In this document: positions 4,821-5,974 of the stretch, piece after piece
How the letters are laid out: every line of letters begins with the position of its first letter
Numbering within the stretch: position 1 is the stretch's first letter
Origin: Methanosarcinaceae archaeon UBA470
GTDB taxonomy: Archaea > Halobacteriota > Methanosarcinia > Methanosarcinales > Methanosarcinaceae
Direction of reading: 5' to 3'
DNA: 5,974 nt
Assembly: GCA_002508425.1 (NCBI GenBank)
Contig: DAKU01000003.1
Location: 4,411 to 10,384, forward strand
The notes under the pieces: model-generated
Told to the model about the DNA's origin: nothing
Seen by the model: the letters and a program-made list of their open reading frames with translations, nothing else
The model's database searches: none
Made by a program: the position numbers and the translations under genes

Positions 4821-5519
4821 TCAATGTTGTGGAGATCCATTTTTCTTTATTCTAAGCATTTTATTCCCACCTTTCTGGAATTCATAGTTCACCTTTTCTT
4901 CACAAGCAGAGTATCCTTCTTTTGTAAAATATTCGATCACTTCATCAACATAAGGGGATCTATTTGAGTTCATATCCAGAAGAGGAAATATCCTTACTTC
5001 TTTTGAAACCCTGCACAGCTCATCTATTGATTTGATATGAAAATCAAGTGATAACTGCTCTGAATAGAGGAAGAGAAGGTGAGAAGCAAGCGCAAGGTCA
5101 AAAGAATCGTCCTTAAATTGGAGGGAGGGAAGTTCACCAACTATATATCGATTTTCAAGTTTACCCTTTTCATAATCAGCTAAGAACTTCTCCATGGAGT
5201 CCATACGGATCTTACCAAGTTCTTCTACGGAAGATATGTTTTTCCAGATGTATTTGTCCATATTCAGTCTGGTACGTTCCAACACATGACCATAGACTTT
5301 ATCGATCCTCTGTTCCAGAAGTTTACTGTCAAATTTGTATATGGGATCAATAGAAACGACCGATAGTCCTTTTTGAGTCATTTCATCGTTAAAACTCGCT
5401 GGACCATCGCCGCAGCCCAAGATGGAACCCTTCAGATCTTCATCCGAAAGGCTGAACATTTCAATGTACTCCGTGAGAGAACGACCCCATGGTACGATAC
5501 TTTTGTATTCAACAGACAT
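4821..5519 (-). CDS. Class I SAM-dependent methyltransferase-like protein
   Basis: The 232-residue protein has a Rossmann-type SAM site. ILGCGDGPASF (33-43) is the glycine-rich motif I; VVSIDPIY (54-61) supplies the acidic residue after strand 2 (D58) that usually binds the ribose; FDLALASHLLFLYSE (140-154) corresponds to motif IV. A helical insert (about 65-125, with SVEELGKIRMDSMEKFLADYE) separates the first two motifs from the rest. The C-terminal half has EVRIFPLLDM and ends YEFQKGGNKMLRIKK. I recall similar proteins of this length, annotated only as SAM-dependent methyltransferases, in diverse bacteria and archaea; the substrate is unknown. ATG 5519 is chosen because the conserved region begins soon after and no good site lies upstream. 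It lacks a strong ribosome site. A TATA-like box close to the ATG suggests a very short leader. No signal peptide or membrane segment is present. Confidence 0.85.
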   Translation of the reverse strand: MSVEYKSIVPWGRSLTEYIEMFSLSDEDLKGSILGCGDGPASFNDEMTQKGLSVVSIDPIYKFDSKLLEQRIDKVYGHVLERTRLNMDKYIWKNISSVEELGKIRMDSMEKFLADYEKGKLENRYIVGELPSLQFKDDSFDLALASHLLFLYSEQLSLDFHIKSIDELCRVSKEVRIFPLLDMNSNRSPYVDEVIEYFTKEGYSACEEKVNYEFQKGGNKMLRIKKNGSPQH

Positions 5520-5540
5520 GGAAAATCTATGATCCTGCTC

Positions 5541-5548
5541 TAAATAAA
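5541..5548 (-). promoter_or_regulatory. Candidate TATA box for the methyltransferase gene
   Basis: On the minus strand this reads TTTATTTA. Its centre is about 25 bases before the ATG at 5519, so transcription would begin at or within a few bases of the start codon, giving a leaderless or nearly leaderless mRNA. That fits the absence of a good ribosome binding site. Confidence 0.4.
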
Positions 5549-5560
5549 GATATTCTGGTT

Positions 5561-5609
5561 AGAAGCCGAAATAAAAATAGAAAAACATAAAGGGATTTCT
5601 CAGCCCCTT
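5561..5609 (-). terminator. Terminator after the macroglobulin-like gene
   Basis: On the minus strand an AAGGG/CCCTT stem (5605-5609 with 5590-5594) begins at the stop codon and is followed by GTTTTTCTATTTTTATTT. The long interrupted T-tract is typical of archaeal termination, and probably separates this gene from the methyltransferase gene. Confidence 0.55.
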
Positions 5610-5974
5610 CACGTCACGTTCATCTCCACTCCCTTCACTTCGGCACTGACCTCAGGGTTGTAGTAGGAGTAGGCTTTGCTTCCCTGGGCTGCTGCCTTTA
5701 CAGGGAAAAGTGCCTGCATCTGCATGGTGAAGTTGAGCTCTTCGCCGACCTTCATCTCATCGATATAGAGCACCACCTTGCGGCCTGCTATTTCGTAGCG
5801 GGTAATGGTACCGTTATCCTTGAGGGCATCCAGGCTTGTTGCGACAGGAGTGAAACCCGTGGGCACAGCAATGTCCACGATCATCATGCCGCTGGAATTG
5901 ACCATGGCCTCTATGCCAGGCATACCGTTGTACTTCACCCGCACGTCTGCGGTCACGATGTCATCCACTGCAAC
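5609..5974 (-). CDS. Alpha-2-macroglobulin-like protein, C-terminal domain (partial)
   Basis: The frame runs off the right edge; 121 residues to a TGA stop are visible. The sequence fits the beta-sandwich C-terminal receptor-binding-type domain of the alpha-2-macroglobulin family: SGMMIVDIAVPTGFTP, then SLDALKDNG, then GRKVVLYIDEM, then ELNFTMQMQALFPVKAAAQG and YSYYNPE. The family traps proteases through bait and thioester regions; those would be encoded outside the window, so whether this protein has an intact thioester cannot be judged. Such proteins are usually exported and well over 1,000 residues. GC content is in the mid-50s percent, versus about a third for the neighbouring genes, which may reflect higher expression, recruitment from another source, or different constraint. 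A GTG at 5966-5968 is internal and not a credible start. Confidence 0.85.
   Translation of the reverse strand, partial: VAVDDIVTADVRVKYNGMPGIEAMVNSSGMMIVDIAVPTGFTPVATSLDALKDNGTITRYEIAGRKVVLYIDEMKVGEELNFTMQMQALFPVKAAAQGSKAYSYYNPEVSAEVKGVEMNVT

Noticed and set aside
4725..4967. An 80-codon + strand open frame between and into the methyltransferase gene
   Set aside because: Its right part is antisense to conserved methyltransferase sequence; it has no ribosome site and no recognisable product.

Overview
The window looks like accessory chromosome of a mesophilic methanogenic archaeon, most likely Methanosarcina or a close relative. This rests on protein type (a DUF1328 membrane peptide, a tetratricopeptide-repeat (TPR) protein with a membrane anchor, an alpha-2-macroglobulin-like protein, a cytosolic GH13 alpha-amylase), on AT-rich DNA with long spacers, and on archaeal-style TATA boxes and T-rich terminators. 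The genus is inferred; no rRNA or methanogenesis gene is present to fix it.

Layout, left to right. Bases 1-126 (+) hold the end of a DUF1328/UPF0391 small membrane protein, followed by a hairpin/T-tract terminator. Bases 170-997 hold no confident gene, but do contain tandem hairpins ending in T6, a decayed single TPR unit (491-583), a weak 42-codon open frame, a candidate TATA box near 749-758, and a roughly 220-nt candidate leader with three hairpins, each followed by T-rich sequence. Bases 998-2473 (+) encode an intact intracellular alpha-amylase. Bases 2474-3036 are a second gene-poor spacer, with overlapping inverted repeats (2606-2686), open fragments in three frames that may be a decayed gene, and a small GC-rich palindromic island (2971-3024). 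Bases 4581-3037 (-) encode an 11-unit TPR protein with two C-terminal membrane helices. Bases 5519-4821 (-) encode a class I SAM-dependent methyltransferase-like protein. Bases 5974-5609 (-) are the C-terminal receptor-binding-type domain of an alpha-2-macroglobulin-like protein cut by the window edge.

The genes do not form an evident pathway. The amylase is a stand-alone gene on the opposite strand from the three to its right. The macroglobulin, methyltransferase and TPR genes share a strand, but are separated by about 90 and 240 bases, with a likely terminator between the first two, so they are probably separate transcripts. The macroglobulin end has clearly higher GC than the rest.

I do not see a convincing new multi-gene system. 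The most interesting leftovers are the structured amylase leader, the competing inverted repeats after the amylase, the GC-rich island beside the TPR gene stop, a 21-bp triplication inside one TPR unit, a TPR relic far from the intact TPR gene, and the fact that both TAG-terminated genes stay open for 33 and 42 codons beyond the amber codon.
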